Shown piece by piece: positions 1 to 8,767 of a stretch of 64,000 nt of DNA. The DNA comes from Rebecca billardiae RCC1528 (taxonomy: Eukaryota > Haptophyta). Positions within the stretch are counted from its first letter, which is position 1. Every line of letters begins with the position of its first letter. Location of the stretch: positions 1,302,001 through 1,366,000 of the forward strand of contig OZ251222.1 in NCBI GenBank assembly GCA_965240325.2, in the 5' to 3' direction. Under the pieces are notes generated by a model. It was not told where the DNA came from. It saw only the letters and a program-made list of their open reading frames with translations, and did no database searches. Both the position numbers and the translations under genes were made by a program.

Positions 1-423
1 TCACCAGGCGTCTGGGGATATGCAGGCGGCAATGATGATGAGGCGCACGAGCGACTAGGCAGCATCGGGCATGACATCTGGCACTCAGACTGAGGCAGTG
101 ATGCAGCGCTGGACCGCGCGGTACTGCGGTCCTTCTAGCTACGCACCGGGAACGATTCTGATTAGCTAGTGATGGACTAACACGTCGTTGCGGCGAGTGA
201 CGAAATGATGATGATGACGCGATGACATGAATCATCATAAATTCATAATATATGCGCTGATGAGACTGACTCTGATGAAGTCGTCCGGCCGCGATGTATT
301 GCTGCGCTGACTACGACTATTCCTTCGGCGTCGTTGTCGGGACTCGGCCTCGGGTGATCTACAGAGTAACTCTACAGGTCTAGACTCCAGTTACTCAACA
401 AGCTGTGTAGCAGTCTCAGCTGC
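1..423. other. Intergenic, no gene seen
   Basis: Comparatively AT-richer, stop-dense DNA with short direct motifs (for example repeated gatga and atgatgatg runs). I see no gene, RNA or mobile element here. It is the 3' flank of the transporter gene on the minus strand. Confidence 0.6.
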
Positions 424-2001
424 TCAGCCGCCCGAAGTTGCGACGAAGCGCTGCACGACGGGCACCGTGCCGAGCACGAGCGAGAGGATGCCAAAGGCGA
501 GGATGAGCCCCTGCGGCGCGTGCGCCCACGCCAGCGGCGGCACCGCCGGCTCGGCGCGCGCGCGCACCTTGAGGTAGAGGGCGACGGGGAGAACGAACGC
601 GACCAGGTTGGTGCACACCGCGCCGTTCAGGCTGAGCACGAGCGAGAGGTCGGAGATGAGCAGCGCGACGGCGACGGCGGCGAGGTTGAGCGCGAGCGTG
701 ACGCCGTAGAACTGCGCCGCGCTCGCCTCGAGCCGCGCCTCGTTCCTCCCGAACGCAAAGTCGATCAGCGAGAGCTTGCACGGGATCATCATGATCATGT
801 ACGAGAGGACGACCAGGTCTAGCAGCGCGAGCCGCGCGACGATGGCGGTCGGCGACTCAGGCGCAAAGTTGCGCAGCACGTTGCCCTGCACGCCGTCGGT
901 GAAGGTGACGTACGCGATCGCGCCGATGAAGAAGTCCATCGCGAACACCAGCGCGTACGCGTTGCGCGACACCGCGCCGACGTTGGCCGCGCTCGTGTCG
1001 CGCATCGTCGCGAGCACGACGCCGCCGCCCGCCTGGATCGAGAAGACGAGGAGCAGGATCGGGAACGCCGACATGAACTCGGCGGCGGAGGGCGGCCCCC
1101 ACGCGAGGGCGCCGAGGGCCGGGAGGCCGGTGTGCGCGAGCTGCGCGGCGCAGTACACCGAGACCGCGACGAGCATCACCACGCCGCCGAGGAACGCGAC
1201 GAAGGAGAGAAGGGCGACCGCCTTGAGTGAGCGCACGAGCGTGGTGGGCAGCAGCAGCGCCGCCCAGCAGCCGATCAGGACGAGGCGGGAGGGCGGCGTG
1301 GCGTCGGCGCTGAGGACGAGGGCGAGGAGCCCCTCGACTGCGTCCGCCGCCGCGTCCACGTACGACACGCAGCACAGGAAGCCGAAGACGGAGTAGAGCA
1401 GGATGAGCGTGACGCGGCCGGCGCCGCCAAACGCGTGCGCGCCCAGCTCGGCGCTCGCCGGGTCCGTCTTTGCGAGGCCGTTGGTCGTCACGTTGAGCAG
1501 CAGCGTGTAGCGGTTGAGCACGGCGGAGAAGAGCATCATGCCAAGCGCCGGCAGGATCCCCGCCTTCGCGATCGCGAAGCCCATCGAGAGCATGCCCGAG
1601 CCTAGGCAGTTGTTCAGCAGATTCACAATCGCCTCACCGTTTGTCTGCAAAGACGCGGCGGCGGCCTCGGCGGCCGGGGTCACCTCCGCGGCCTCGTCGG
1701 CCTCGTGGAGAAGCACGCTCAGCTTCTTGTCAGGCGGGGCGATCAGCCCTCCCACCACCGAGATGCGCCGCTGCAGGCCCGCGGTGAATCGCGACGACTC
1801 GCCGAGCGCGCCACGGGTGATCACTCGGCCGTGCGGCGCCATGAACGCCTTCGAGTCCATGCTCTGCAGCGATCGGGTGACGTGGCGCAGGACGCGCCAC
1901 CGCCCCGCGGCCGTCCGCTTCGACGGCGCCGCCGCTGCCGGCGCCGCCGGCAGCAGTGGCTCAGCACGCTCGCCGTCATCTGCGCGCTCGGCCGTCGCCA
2001 T
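424..2001 (-). CDS. AAAP-family amino acid transporter (SLC38/AVT6-like)
   Basis: Predicted 525-residue polytopic membrane protein. After a cytosolic N-terminal tail of about 120 residues comes the segment NLLNNCLGSGMLSMGFAIAK, the signature first helix of Aa_trans (Pfam) transporters, in which an unwound GSG stretch binds substrate and sodium or protons. About ten further hydrophobic helices follow, ending near the C terminus with only a short tail, as in SLC38 and plant/yeast AVT proteins. The family moves neutral amino acids across plasma or vacuolar/lysosomal membranes; substrate and membrane cannot be decided here. The early EPLLP could be an acidic dileucine sorting signal (inference). 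The ATG at 1999-2001 is the only one giving the full tail, and no intron is needed. The 3' end faces the left window edge. Confidence 0.88.
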   Translation of the reverse strand: MATAERADDGERAEPLLPAAPAAAAPSKRTAAGRWRVLRHVTRSLQSMDSKAFMAPHGRVITRGALGESSRFTAGLQRRISVVGGLIAPPDKKLSVLLHEADEAAEVTPAAEAAAASLQTNGEAIVNLLNNCLGSGMLSMGFAIAKAGILPALGMMLFSAVLNRYTLLLNVTTNGLAKTDPASAELGAHAFGGAGRVTLILLYSVFGFLCCVSYVDAAADAVEGLLALVLSADATPPSRLVLIGCWAALLLPTTLVRSLKAVALLSFVAFLGGVVMLVAVSVYCAAQLAHTGLPALGALAWGPPSAAEFMSAFPILLLVFSIQAGGGVVLATMRDTSAANVGAVSRNAYALVFAMDFFIGAIAYVTFTDGVQGNVLRNFAPESPTAIVARLALLDLVVLSYMIMMIPCKLSLIDFAFGRNEARLEASAAQFYGVTLALNLAAVAVALLISDLSLVLSLNGAVCTNLVAFVLPVALYLKVRARAEPAVPPLAWAHAPQGLILAFGILSLVLGTVPVVQRFVATSGG

Positions 2002-2363
2002 GCCCGACTGGCGGGTGGTGCGATGGCAAGCGAAATGACGGTTGGTCCATCAGACATAGTAAACAGTACTACTATGCGGGTAGTACAGTAGCGCTGTCAC
2101 ATGGGATTGACCCGTGTGACAGCTGTCACACGTCTATGGTTACCACTTGATCGACGACGGGTCGAACGGCTGGTGCCGGTGGACGTGGTTGTGCGTGCGC
2201 CAACAGTAGCTGCAGATGCAGTCACAGGTGGTGCGGTGGTTGATGTGATCGAGTGCTCATGCTCAGTCAGTCCCTGCGATCACGCTCGAGTGGTCGCGCG
2301 TTGCCGCAGCGGGGGCTTCGAAAGTCTTCAAAGGTGCCAAGTGCACCGGGCGCCGCAACGACC
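2002..2363. other. Intergenic, no gene seen
   Basis: Short spacer between two minus-strand genes, holding the upstream region of the transporter and the 3' flank of the MYND gene. It contains repeated gtgtgac/gtcaca words around 2097-2132 (tgtcacatg, tgtgacagctgtcacacg), forming a small palindrome. No convincing open frame. Confidence 0.5.
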
Positions 2364-3224
2364 TCACGAGGATTCCGCATCTGCACGCATCGCATTGAGC
2401 TGCCTTTGCGCCTCGCTCCAGCTGAGCGTGTCGCCCACGCGCATCTCGAAGAGCTGCGCCAGCGGCGCGTCGAGCTCCAGGACGATGTCGCCCCCGCGCT
2501 GGAAGGCTCTGCCAGCTATGTAGGTCGCGAAGAGCCCTAACGCCTTCTCGAGGTCCACGGGTCGGTTCGGCCTCACGGGAAGGCCGAGGTATGCGCGCGC
2601 CGCGAACCAGAAACCGGACAGCGGCGTCCCGGGCTTGAGCAGCACGGGCGTGCGCCTCTTCACATCGACCCAGTGCGCGCCCTCATCACGCACGCGCCGG
2701 CAGAAGTCGCGGTGGCGCGGCCACGCGGTCGCTTGACACTCGCGCGAGCAGTAGACGGTCTGGCACGTGGCGCAGCACAGCACCTTTTTGAAAACGAGCT
2801 CGCAGCCGTCGCACACGCGCAGCTCGCCAGGCCTCACCTCGTGCCGCTGGCCATCCGCCGTGATGTAGGACACCGGTATGACGAGGAGGAACCCGCGAGG
2901 GTTGTGCGCCGCCCAGGGGGCGACGCGCGCGAAGAGTTTCTCGGACGCATCCACGATCGGCTTCACGATGTTGAAGGTGATGTTCTCATATATCGCCTTC
3001 TGCCTCGCTTCCACGGGGTGCCCATCCTTCACGCGCTGCGCCAACAAGTTGAACATGCGCGCGAGCAGCCGCGCCGCGGCGCGGCTCACGCCGAGCGCTA
3101 CCAGCTCGGGCATGCCCAGGTCATTCATCCCCACCGTGTACACGTCGCCGAGCGTGGCGCGCGGCTCGAACACCTCCTGAATAGCCATGTGCGCGAGCGA
3201 GTCGTCCGTTGGCATAGTCGACAT
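2364..3224 (-). CDS. MYND-type zinc-finger protein
   Basis: Predicted 286-residue protein. The central to C-terminal part has a MYND zinc finger: CDGC, then CCATC, YCSREC and a final HRDFC, the seven Cys plus one His pattern that binds two zinc ions and usually mediates protein-protein contacts. The N-terminal half is a helical domain I do not recognise (LGMPELVALGVSRAAARLLA and following), and the C-terminal 80 residues have no clear family. I chose the ATG at 3222-3224 (MSTMPTDDS) because the frame upstream to 3380 reads through sequence that looks non-coding. Such MYND proteins are numerous in microalgae and mostly uncharacterised; there is no SET domain, so this is not a SMYD methyltransferase. 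Confidence 0.75.
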   Translation of the reverse strand: MSTMPTDDSLAHMAIQEVFEPRATLGDVYTVGMNDLGMPELVALGVSRAAARLLARMFNLLAQRVKDGHPVEARQKAIYENITFNIVKPIVDASEKLFARVAPWAAHNPRGFLLVIPVSYITADGQRHEVRPGELRVCDGCELVFKKVLCCATCQTVYCSRECQATAWPRHRDFCRRVRDEGAHWVDVKRRTPVLLKPGTPLSGFWFAARAYLGLPVRPNRPVDLEKALGLFATYIAGRAFQRGGDIVLELDAPLAQLFEMRVGDTLSWSEAQRQLNAMRADAESS

Positions 3225-3518
3225 CGTTTTGGCGCGAAACTCGCGGCGCCACGCGCGCGCGCCGCGAGCCACCGAACGACTCGTTGAGTCGTTGTTGAGT
3301 CTGGACCGGAAGGGACTCCCTTGGTCTGGAAGTCGTTGGTGCTTACAAGCTTGCGCGCCAGCCCTGCCCTGCAAGTACATGTTACTTACATGTGTCCTGC
3401 CGCTGGGGCCTGGGCAGGCCCTGCCGCTGGGCCTGGCCAGGGCCGCAGGGCGGGAGCGCTGTTGATCAGGAACCGACCAGACCGACTGCTACCGTACAGT
3501 AGTCAGTACTGAGGCCGC
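3225..3518. other. Intergenic spacer
   Basis: Spacer between the MYND gene start and the 3' end of the LRR gene. It contains a short GC-rich near-duplicate (cctgccgctggggcctgg / cctgccgctgggcctgg, about 3397-3438). No gene seen. Confidence 0.5.
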
Positions 3519-6500
3519 CTACCTCTTGGACCTGCTCCCTTTGCTGCGCCCTTTCTTGCCTTTGCCCTTGCCTTTCGGCTTGGCCGTGGGGCGCGCCGGC
3601 TCGTGATGCTCGGCGCGGGACGCTCCTTCGCCCACCTCAGGCTCGGGCTCAGCCTCAGGAGCCTCAGGTTCCGAGAGGTGAGCACCGCCCGACTGCTCAG
3701 CCTCGTGCGCAGCCAACGAGGGCGGAGCGCCGCTGCTAGCAGCTGCAGCCCGCCCAGCTTCCTCGACGCCGCCCAGGAGCGCAGGCTGCGGCGCCTCAGC
3801 ATGCAAGCGGTGCCCCTCAGCCGCCGCGTCGGCCGCCGGGTCCAGACCGTCTGAGCCGGGCCGGGCTGCCTCAGACTGGCGGGGCTCGGCTGGAGTGGGG
3901 GAGGCTGGGCCGGCCTCAGCCGGACTCCCGACGGTGGTGGGCGGAGCAGTGTCGGCCGTGGGCTCAGCAGCTGCCGCCGGCGCGGTGGCAGACCCTGCGT
4001 CGAAGCGGACGCCTGCACCCCGACGGTCTGGCAAGAAGCGTTTGGGCTTAGCCACTGCGGGCTCAGCAGCTGCCGCCGGCGCGGTGGCAGACCCTGCGTC
4101 GAAGCGGACGCCTGCACCCCGACGGTCTGGCAAGAAGCGTTTGGGCTTAGCCACTGCTGCCGCCGCCGCTGCCGCCGCGTTGGCGACACCGCAGCCCGCA
4201 GCGCTCTGCGCAGGCGCGGTCACTTCCGCCGCGTGATCGGCAGCCCGCAGCTCGCCGCCGCCCTCGCCGCCCGCACAGGCGGTGGCCGGCGCGCCATCCG
4301 GCAGAACGATCGAGATGGCGGGCGCGCCTGCCCCCTCGTCCGTGGCAGCGGCGAGGGCGGTAGCCGGCGCGCCATCCAGCAGAACCATTGAGATGGCGGG
4401 CGCGCCTGCCCCCTCGTCCGTGGCAGCATCGGCAGCTGTGCCCATCGCGCCGTCGCGCTCGCCACCGCCCTCCTCGGCTGCGCCTGACGCGGCCGGCGCG
4501 GCAGCCGGCGGGGTGGCGAGTGGTGCAGCGGCGCCGCTCGCGGCCTGCTCGGCTACACATGCGCCGGGGTCGGCGGCGGCCTCGGCGGCGGCGACCCCTC
4601 TGCTGGCGCCACCGCCAGCCTCGGCCGCGGCCGGGGCGGCGGGTGCGGTGGGCGGCGCGGGCGCGAGGGTCGCCGGCGCGTCCGCCTGCGCGTCGGCGCC
4701 GGCGTCAGCGCCGGCATTGGGAACGCTGCCCGTACTGCTCTCGCCGCCATCGTCCTCGTCGCCGCTCGTCGCGTCCGCGTCCGCGCCGCCGTCCGCCGGC
4801 GCGCCGGCGCAGCCCTGCGGCGCGTCGTGTGGAAATTCGTCATGCTTATTGTAAATGAGCAGGCTCGGCTTGGACTGCAGCAGGCACTGCGTGCCCTCGC
4901 GGCTCACCTTGTAGTTGCCGCACGTGTTGAGCCAGCGCAGCCGCGGGCACGCGGCCATCGTCGAGAGCGCCACCACCGACCGATCCGTGAGCCGTGCGTT
5001 CGCGGAGCAACACAACTCGACGAGGTGAGGCGTGCGCGCGCTCAGCGTTTGAACCGTGGCGTCGGTCAGGCAGCCGATGGCATGGAGGCTGAGGTGGCGC
5101 AGGGGCAGCTCGGCGCGGGGCCGCGCCGGCGGGCACGCCGCGCCGGACGAGCCCGCCTCCTCGCTCGCGCCGCCGCCGCCCTCCCCGCCTTCGGCAAACA
5201 GCGCACGCACACCCGCGTCAGTTAGCGCAGAGCACCCGCTCAAGTTGAGGAGCTGCAGCCTCGCCAGCGCGCCGCTCTCGCGCAGCGCGGACAGAGTGGC
5301 GTCCCGAACGGCGCGCACCGCGCCGGAGAGGTCGAGCGCCGCGATCCCAGCGCCGAGGCCTCCGCTGTCGGCCGCCACGCCAGGGGCCGGTCCCGCCCTG
5401 GCGAGCATTGCGCGCGCCAGGCCGGGCTCCAGCCAGCGGCAGCCCCGGAGGGACAGGCGGGCGCCTGAGCGCAGCCGCGCGGCCGGCGGCGCGCGGAGCG
5501 CCGCGCAGAGGGCGAGCGAGGGCGCGAGCTCGCAGCCGAGCGCGCGGCACGTGCTCAGCGCGGCGGGCACGCGCACGCGCGGCGCAGCGTGCGCGCGCTC
5601 CACCGCCACACACGCCGCGCGCGCCGCGCGCCGCGTGAGTCGCAGGCAGGGGCCAAAAACCGACGCGCCGTGCGCCGCGCGCTCGGCGAGCGTGGGCCCT
5701 TGCTGCTCCGAGAGCAGCGGCTGCTCGGGGTCGTTCGGGTGCAGGTGCCACGCCTGCATCGCCGCGTGCAGCGCCGCCGGCTCCCAGTACTCGGCGTCCG
5801 CGTGCAGCCCGCTCAGCGCGAACGCGAGGTCGTCGCTGTCGTCGTGCGCGCGGCGGCGCGCGCGCTCGGCGCACAGCCACGCGCCGTGCAGTCTGGCCCA
5901 GCAGGTGAGCAGCGCGCTCGCAGCCTCGGGGCGCGCGGCCTCCCACGCCTCGCGCGCGCGCGCAGGGACGCACGCCTCGAAGGCGAAGAGCACGTCCGCC
6001 GCAGCCAAGGCCTCGTCGCCGCTCCTCGCCTCCGAGCCCGCATCATCAGCGGCCGTCGGTGCCGTCGGCGCAACTGGCGCAACGGCTCCGCCTCCGAATG
6101 AGCAGGGCGGGCGCGGCTCAGACTGAGGCGCGCCCGCTGGCGCGGCGCACGGCTCGTCGTCCGCGCGCGCGGTGAGCCGAAGGATGAGCGCGCGCTGCAG
6201 GCAGTCTGGGAGCTGCGCGATCGCCGCGCCCACCTCCCACAGCGCGGGCCATTCGCCGAGCGGCACGCCTGTCAACAACTGGCCTCCTAGCCAGTCTTGC
6301 GCGCGCGCGTCCGCGCGCCACGCGCGCACGAGTGCGCCGAAGCAGCGCGCGGCGGCGTCGAGGGCGAGCCCTTCCTGCACGCCCCCGAGCTGCACGGCGC
6401 GCATGCGCTCGAGCAGCGCGACGATGCCGCGCACGCCGCGCGCCTCGAGCGCGCCAATGGCCAGCTCGTGCAGCGTCGCCGGGTCCGCGCAGACCCGTGC

Positions 6501-6869
6501 CACGGCTGCCGGTGGCGCGCCCTCGGCGAGGACGCCCGCTGATGCGGGTGCCGCGGCATCCGCGGCCGTGGGCTCGCCAAAATCGGCGCGTGCTTCCCCC
6601 GCGCGGTCGGCGGGAGCCTCCTCCTCGGCGGCGGCGCTGTCCGCGGCGGGCGAAACGCTCTCGTCGCGCTGCGCCAAGCGCGGGACGTTTGCGGACTCAG
6701 GCTGTGCTGGGTGCTGGACGGCCGCTGGCGCCGGCGCGGCCGCGCGCGAGAGCCCGGCTTTCGCTTCGAGGGCGTGGATGGCCTCGCGAAGCCGCACGAG
6801 CGCGTCATCTTGCTTTGTAGACCATGCCTCGAGTCTGTCAAGGTCGCCGGCGAGGGTGCGAGTCGCCAT
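3519..6869 (-). CDS. Leucine-rich-repeat (AMN1/FBXL-like) protein with long low-complexity tail
   Basis: Predicted 1116-residue protein. The N terminus is a short helical segment (MATRTLAGDLDRLEAW); a large helical Ala-rich region follows. Around residues 490-700 are cysteine-containing LRRs of the AMN1/F-box type: LQLLNLSGCSALTDAGVRAL, LRHLSLHAIGCLTDATVQTL, then LVELCCSANARLTDRSVVAL and LRWLNTCGNYKVSREG. I see no F-box, so a substrate adaptor role is only a possibility. The C-terminal 400 residues are Ala/Glu/Pro-rich and carry two tandem duplications (see repeats), ending in a Lys/Arg/Gly/Ser tail KGKGKGKKGRSKGSRSKR that could bind nucleic acid or act as a nuclear signal (inference). Its start lies 60 bp from the oppositely oriented GPKOW gene. 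Confidence 0.72.
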   Translation of the reverse strand: MATRTLAGDLDRLEAWSTKQDDALVRLREAIHALEAKAGLSRAAAPAPAAVQHPAQPESANVPRLAQRDESVSPAADSAAAEEEAPADRAGEARADFGEPTAADAAAPASAGVLAEGAPPAAVARVCADPATLHELAIGALEARGVRGIVALLERMRAVQLGGVQEGLALDAAARCFGALVRAWRADARAQDWLGGQLLTGVPLGEWPALWEVGAAIAQLPDCLQRALILRLTARADDEPCAAPAGAPQSEPRPPCSFGGGAVAPVAPTAPTAADDAGSEARSGDEALAAADVLFAFEACVPARAREAWEAARPEAASALLTCWARLHGAWLCAERARRRAHDDSDDLAFALSGLHADAEYWEPAALHAAMQAWHLHPNDPEQPLLSEQQGPTLAERAAHGASVFGPCLRLTRRAARAACVAVERAHAAPRVRVPAALSTCRALGCELAPSLALCAALRAPPAARLRSGARLSLRGCRWLEPGLARAMLARAGPAPGVAADSGGLGAGIAALDLSGAVRAVRDATLSALRESGALARLQLLNLSGCSALTDAGVRALFAEGGEGGGGASEEAGSSGAACPPARPRAELPLRHLSLHAIGCLTDATVQTLSARTPHLVELCCSANARLTDRSVVALSTMAACPRLRWLNTCGNYKVSREGTQCLLQSKPSLLIYNKHDEFPHDAPQGCAGAPADGGADADATSGDEDDGGESSTGSVPNAGADAGADAQADAPATLAPAPPTAPAAPAAAEAGGGASRGVAAAEAAADPGACVAEQAASGAAAPLATPPAAAPAASGAAEEGGGERDGAMGTAADAATDEGAGAPAISMVLLDGAPATALAAATDEGAGAPAISIVLPDGAPATACAGGEGGGELRAADHAAEVTAPAQSAAGCGVANAAAAAAAAVAKPKRFLPDRRGAGVRFDAGSATAPAAAAEPAVAKPKRFLPDRRGAGVRFDAGSATAPAAAAEPTADTAPPTTVGSPAEAGPASPTPAEPRQSEAARPGSDGLDPAADAAAEGHRLHAEAPQPALLGGVEEAGRAAAASSGAPPSLAAHEAEQSGGAHLSEPEAPEAEPEPEVGEGASRAEHHEPARPTAKPKGKGKGKKGRSKGSRSKR
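3961..4158 (-). repeat. 99-bp in-frame tandem duplication in the LRR gene tail
   Basis: Two nearly identical 99-bp copies (3961-4059 and 4060-4158), each encoding 33 residues that include AKPKRFLPDRRGAGVRFDAG. The basic core in an otherwise acidic, Ala-rich tail suggests a short linear motif present twice. Near-identity at the DNA level points to recent duplication. Confidence 0.9.
4281..4436 (-). repeat. 78-bp in-frame tandem duplication in the LRR gene tail
   Basis: Two copies (about 4281-4358 and 4359-4436) of a 26-residue unit containing DEGAGAPAIS and DGAPATA. A few substitutions separate them, so this duplication is older than the neighbouring 99-bp one. Confidence 0.85.
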
Positions 6870-6929
6870 CGTGCGTTCCGGCGTTCATCGTTCCGCCGAG
6901 GACGCGTCCACTTATTCAGGCCAGCAAGC
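6870..6929. promoter_or_regulatory. 60-bp bidirectional intergenic region
   Basis: Only 60 bp separate the divergent start codons of the LRR gene (minus) and the GPKOW gene (plus). Core promoter elements of both must overlap here or lie inside the opposite 5' coding region. No TATA box is visible, as usual for GC-rich protist promoters. Confidence 0.6.
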
Positions 6930-8537
6930 ATGGCGAGCGAGAGCGGCGGCGGCGTGAAGTTCGCGCTTCCCAAGTCGAAGAAGCCTAGCGTGGGCGCCGG
7001 CGCGCGGCCGGTGCTCGGCGGGCCGGACGACGCGGGTGTCGATGGCGCCGACGACGAGCAGCGCCGCATCACCTCCTTCTCCGCCTCCGACGATGCGGCG
7101 CGCAAGGCGAACGAGCCTGCACTCGTGATCGCGCCGCAGCCCAACACAAACCTGCTCGGCGTCGCGCCGCGCGGCGCCGCGCCCGCGGCCGCGGAGGGCG
7201 GCGCGAACGCGGCTGACGATGAGAACCGCGCGGCCGCCGCAGCCCTGCTCGACGAGCTGCAGGCGGGTGGCGTCTCGGCCGCCGTGTACGGCGACGCGGC
7301 GGCGGCGGCCGGCTCGGCGGCCGGCTCGGCGGACGACGAGGCGCGCGCAGCGGCAGACGCGGCAGCGGACGCCCTGGGCAGCGGCGAGCGCATCGCGTAC
7401 GACGAGATGCCCATCGCCGACTTCGGCAAGGCGATGCTCCGCGGCATGGGCTGGAGTGAAGGCAAGGGCGTCGGCCGGAACCTCGAGAAGCCGAATCAGC
7501 CGGTCGAATACGTCGCACGCAACCACCGGCTAGGGCTGGGCGCGCAGCCCAAGGCGGCCGAGCCGCCGCCCTCGCGCCGGAAGGGCCCGCTGCGCCCGGG
7601 CGAGAGCCGCGAGCCGCGGCCCGACCTCGTGTACGTCGACCAGGACGGGCGGCAGCGCCACGTCAAGCCCATCGGCGAGTCGCTCGTCGCGCGCGCGCCG
7701 ACCGGTCTGCAGAAAGGCGCGGCGGTGCGCGTGCGGAGCGGAGCGCACGCCGGCCTCGACGCGACCATCCTGTCGATCGGCGGGCTGGACGGGAGCAAGA
7801 AGGCGACGGTCTCGCTTCAGCTCAGCGGCGCGCAGATCCTCGTGCCGCTCACCGAGCTCGAGCCCAGGCGCGAGGCCGAGCGAGCCGCGCCCGGCGGCGC
7901 GGGCGCGGGCGCGGGCGCCGCCTCGGCCGCCGGGCAGCAGCAGGGCGCAGGCGCCGCCGCCGGCGCGGCCGCCGACGGCGGCAAGCGCGAACGCGCGGCT
8001 GGCGGCGAGGGCGGCAGCGACGCGAAGCGCGCGCGCTCGCGAGACGAGCCCGCCGCCGGCGGTGGCCGGGAGCCCCGCCCCGACGGCAGCCGTGGCGCCG
8101 CGGGCTCCGGCGGGCGCGGCGCCGGCCGCAGCGCGCACGGCTGGGTGGTGCCGGCGATCCGCGTGCGTGTCGTGGACAGGCGCGCGCACGGCGGCGCGCT
8201 GTACAACCGCAAGGGCGTGGTGGTGGACACGGGCGGCGCGGACTCGTTCGGGCTGCTGCTCGACCAGCCCGGAGCCTCGGCACCGCCGGCGAGCGCGCGC
8301 GTGCGCGAAGGCTTCACGGTCCGCATGGTCGAGTCCGTTGTGCCGCGCGCCGAAGGCGCCGCCGTGTATGTCGTTCGCGGGCCACACCGCGGCCGTCGCG
8401 CGCGGCTGGTGTCGCGGGACTCGCGCGCCGACAAGGTGGCGGTACAGATGGTCGACGACTTCTCGGTGGCCACGCTGAGCTTCGATGACGTCGCCGAGTG
8501 GTGCGGTGCCGCGCTCGCAGAGGACGACGATGTGTGA
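6930..8537 (+). CDS. GPKOW/MOS2/Spp2-type G-patch and KOW domain splicing factor
   Basis: Predicted 535-residue protein. It starts MASESGGGVKFALPK, the N-terminal FxLxK motif seen in the GPKOW/MOS2 family. At about residues 160-205 is a G-patch (FGKAMLRGMGWSEGKGVGRN, then QPVEYVARNHRLGLGA); the Spp2/GPKOW G-patch activates the DEAH helicase Prp2/DHX16 in the spliceosome. A first KOW (KGAAVRVRSGAHAGLDATIL) is near 260-290, and a second KOW-like unit (VYVVRGPHRGRRARLVSRDS) near 475-505. The Ala/Gly/Arg-rich linker between them is low-complexity. Gene order G-patch, KOW, KOW matches human GPKOW and Arabidopsis MOS2. I chose the ATG at 6930 because it begins the conserved N terminus; the frame stays open upstream to 6711 but overlaps the LRR gene. 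Confidence 0.9.
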   Translation: MASESGGGVKFALPKSKKPSVGAGARPVLGGPDDAGVDGADDEQRRITSFSASDDAARKANEPALVIAPQPNTNLLGVAPRGAAPAAAEGGANAADDENRAAAAALLDELQAGGVSAAVYGDAAAAAGSAAGSADDEARAAADAAADALGSGERIAYDEMPIADFGKAMLRGMGWSEGKGVGRNLEKPNQPVEYVARNHRLGLGAQPKAAEPPPSRRKGPLRPGESREPRPDLVYVDQDGRQRHVKPIGESLVARAPTGLQKGAAVRVRSGAHAGLDATILSIGGLDGSKKATVSLQLSGAQILVPLTELEPRREAERAAPGGAGAGAGAASAAGQQQGAGAAAGAAADGGKRERAAGGEGGSDAKRARSRDEPAAGGGREPRPDGSRGAAGSGGRGAGRSAHGWVVPAIRVRVVDRRAHGGALYNRKGVVVDTGGADSFGLLLDQPGASAPPASARVREGFTVRMVESVVPRAEGAAVYVVRGPHRGRRARLVSRDSRADKVAVQMVDDFSVATLSFDDVAEWCGAALAEDDDV

Positions 8538-8767
8538 CACGCCGCCGGCCGCCCAGGACTTCACAGTATGACGTTTCGCTTCCGTAGCGCGCCGCGCCGT
8601 TGCTGGAGCCAAATATAGCCCGAGTGGCGAGTGGGGACTGGTTGCGCGCGACCGGGCGGCCCCGGGCGTGTTGGCGCCCACCGAAACCTGTTGGTGCCAG
8701 CCGAGCGACAAGCGTTGCCGCCACAAGCCCTCGCGAGGCGCGAGCCTTGACGTCCTCGGCCGCGTGG

